From: JAUNBG01 sp964442735
GTDB lineage: Bacteria; Planctomycetota; Planctomycetia; Pirellulales; Thermoguttaceae
Direction of reading: 5' to 3'
Assembly (NCBI GenBank): GCA_964442735.1
Contig: CAYUAP010000113.1
Coordinates: 1 to 15,498 of the forward strand
Length of the DNA stretch: 15,498 nucleotides
Shown here: piece by piece, positions 14,717 through 15,498 of the stretch
Numbering within the stretch: the first letter of the stretch is position 1
How the letters are laid out: the number at the start of each line of letters is the position of its first letter
Made by a program: the position numbers and the translations under genes
The notes under the pieces: model-generated
What the model was told of the DNA's origin: nothing
Databases searched by the model: none
Seen by the model: the letters and a program-made list of their open reading frames with translations, nothing else

Positions 14717-15128
14717 GAATATAGTCCTAATGTTCTATATGCTAAAGGCGGGATTACATTATACCTATGCGTAATCTTTTAAATTTACACAGTTTGCACT
14801 CAAAACCATATTCTGTATTATATAGATTTTTGAATAACAGACAATATGACGATGAAGATAAAAACAAGAATAATGAAAATGTTTTGTTTTACCAACAGGT
14901 CTAACCATCTTAACAGGTTATATTTCCATGAATAAAGACGTTCTATATTACCAGTTACAAGCGGAATACATGGCTGCCTGCGTGACCATAATCTCTATTT
15001 AAAAACAGATGCCTAAATGTTATACAAATTATTAAAAAATATAATTTTTTTGACTGGTATACGAAATTTGAACGCTTATACATATATAGAACAAGTCAAA
15101 TGAACAAGAATCGATATTCCCATTTTAC
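14717..15128. other. Intergenic stretch without a visible gene
   Basis: AT-rich, with frequent stops on both strands and no start with an SD. A TTGACT at 15050-15055 has no -10 at 16-18 bases, so I do not call a promoter for the small gene downstream. Confidence 0.45.
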
Positions 15129-15173
15129 TTGAAAGATATCAAATGGAAAAAACAATATATTAAGGAGTTTCTA

Positions 15174-15374
15174 ATGCCCAATTTCTTTATGGCTGCTTTA
15201 AGTGTATTTGTTGGAATGCTTTTAGGAAGTGATTCAGATTCCAGTTCAAGTTTCATATCAGGTTCCAATTCTTCGCATCGTAACAATAACGATACTCCTG
15301 AAAACCGAATTCCCGGTGTAAACGGTTATTATCGACAGTGCGGAACAACCTATAATAAAAAAAACAAGACGTAA
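15174..15374 (+). CDS. Small Ser/Asn-rich exported or membrane-anchored protein, 66 aa
   Basis: 66 residues, starting MPNFFMAALSVFVGMLLGSD. AAGGAG lies 6 bases before this ATG, so I prefer it to an in-frame ATG at 15129 that adds 15 charged residues before the hydrophobic part. Residues 3-18 form a short hydrophobic segment that could be a signal peptide or anchor. The rest is low-complexity Ser/Asn/Asp (about 20-45), ending in GYYRQCGTTYNKKNKT. The ending is loosely reminiscent of the GYYRxDGTYV motif found at the tails of various small exported bacterial proteins; this is a weak resemblance. No function can be assigned. It stands alone between the DUF1559 operon and the third MITE-like copy. 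Confidence 0.6.
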   Translation: MPNFFMAALSVFVGMLLGSDSDSSSSFISGSNSSHRNNNDTPENRIPGVNGYYRQCGTTYNKKNKT

Positions 15375-15412
15375 CGAAGGAGGTTATCCCGTCTGGTTTC
15401 CTAAAAAATAAA

Positions 15413-15498
15413 ATAACCATTCATAAATGATTTTGGAACCACTGATATCACGGATAAACACGGATAGTCTGACGTAAAATACAATATTTTACAATAAC
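15413..15498 (+). mobile_element. MITE-like element copy C (left 86 bp, cut by the window end)
   Basis: Same orientation as copy A, beginning ATAACCATTCA (first base A in place of G) and continuing with GATTTTGGAACCACTGATATCACGG, quoted here only by its first 12 bases GATTTTGGAACC, then ACACGGATAGTCTG and TTTTACAATAAC. It matches the left part of copy A and the reverse complement of copy B. The left flanking octamer is AAAATAAA; the right flank is outside the window. It follows the 66-aa gene by about 40 bases. Confidence 0.75.

Noticed and set aside
15377..15400. Fragment of a 16S rRNA 3' end on the minus strand (AAGGAGGTTATCC resembles its complement)
   Set aside because: Only the anti-SD-like core matches; the flanking bases do not continue into rRNA.

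Overview
The window looks like part of the chromosome of an AT-rich planctomycete, probably a draft or metagenome-assembled genome because it contains a gap of exactly 100 Ns at 2327-2426. The strongest taxonomic clue is a tandem pair of DUF1559 genes. Both encode the pilin-like N-terminus FTLVELLVVIAIIGILIALL and the C-terminal H-X9-DG motif, and this family is hugely expanded in Planctomycetia. A transthyretin-like lipoprotein and a chorismatase/RidA-like protein fit the same group. Shine-Dalgarno (SD) sequences are clear at most starts, and two of the three promoters with good -35 and -10 boxes read TTGACT-16-TATAAT/TATACT.

Layout. 1-921 holds a 50-codon membrane peptide on the minus strand and a candidate structured small RNA (447-563, minus); the rest has no visible gene. 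1036-4604 (+) carries a RidA/chorismatase-like protein and a Rep/PcrA-type helicase. They are separated by a 15-bp tandem array that fills the whole space from stop codon to start codon. 4860-8474 (-) is a tightly overlapping three-gene operon: two CitE-like (HpcH/HpaI) lyase paralogues, then an FHA-GAF histidine kinase. purD (8736-10028, +) diverges from it across a shared promoter region. 10454-14598 (-) is a four-gene unit for exported products: DUF1559, DUF1559, lipoprotein, secreted PHP-domain protein. A 66-aa secreted or membrane-anchored small protein is at 15174-15374 (+).

The most notable non-coding structure is a family of about 225-bp palindromic elements: 4608-4830, 10054-10278 (inverted) and 15413 to the window edge. 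The ends read GTAACC...GGTTAC. Copy A has a perfect 8-bp flanking duplication, AATAATAG, and copy B a 7/8 duplication. Direct repeats of 8 bp and GTAA ends are what IS66-family transposases produce, so I read these as MITEs. All three copies lie just downstream of a gene, and two lie between convergent genes.

Functions that can be tied together. The two lyases and the kinase appear to be one transcriptional and translational unit. The DUF1559/lipoprotein/PHP genes look like a cell-envelope module. purD and the helicase are housekeeping. No defence system, prophage, CRISPR array, tRNA or rRNA was recognised.
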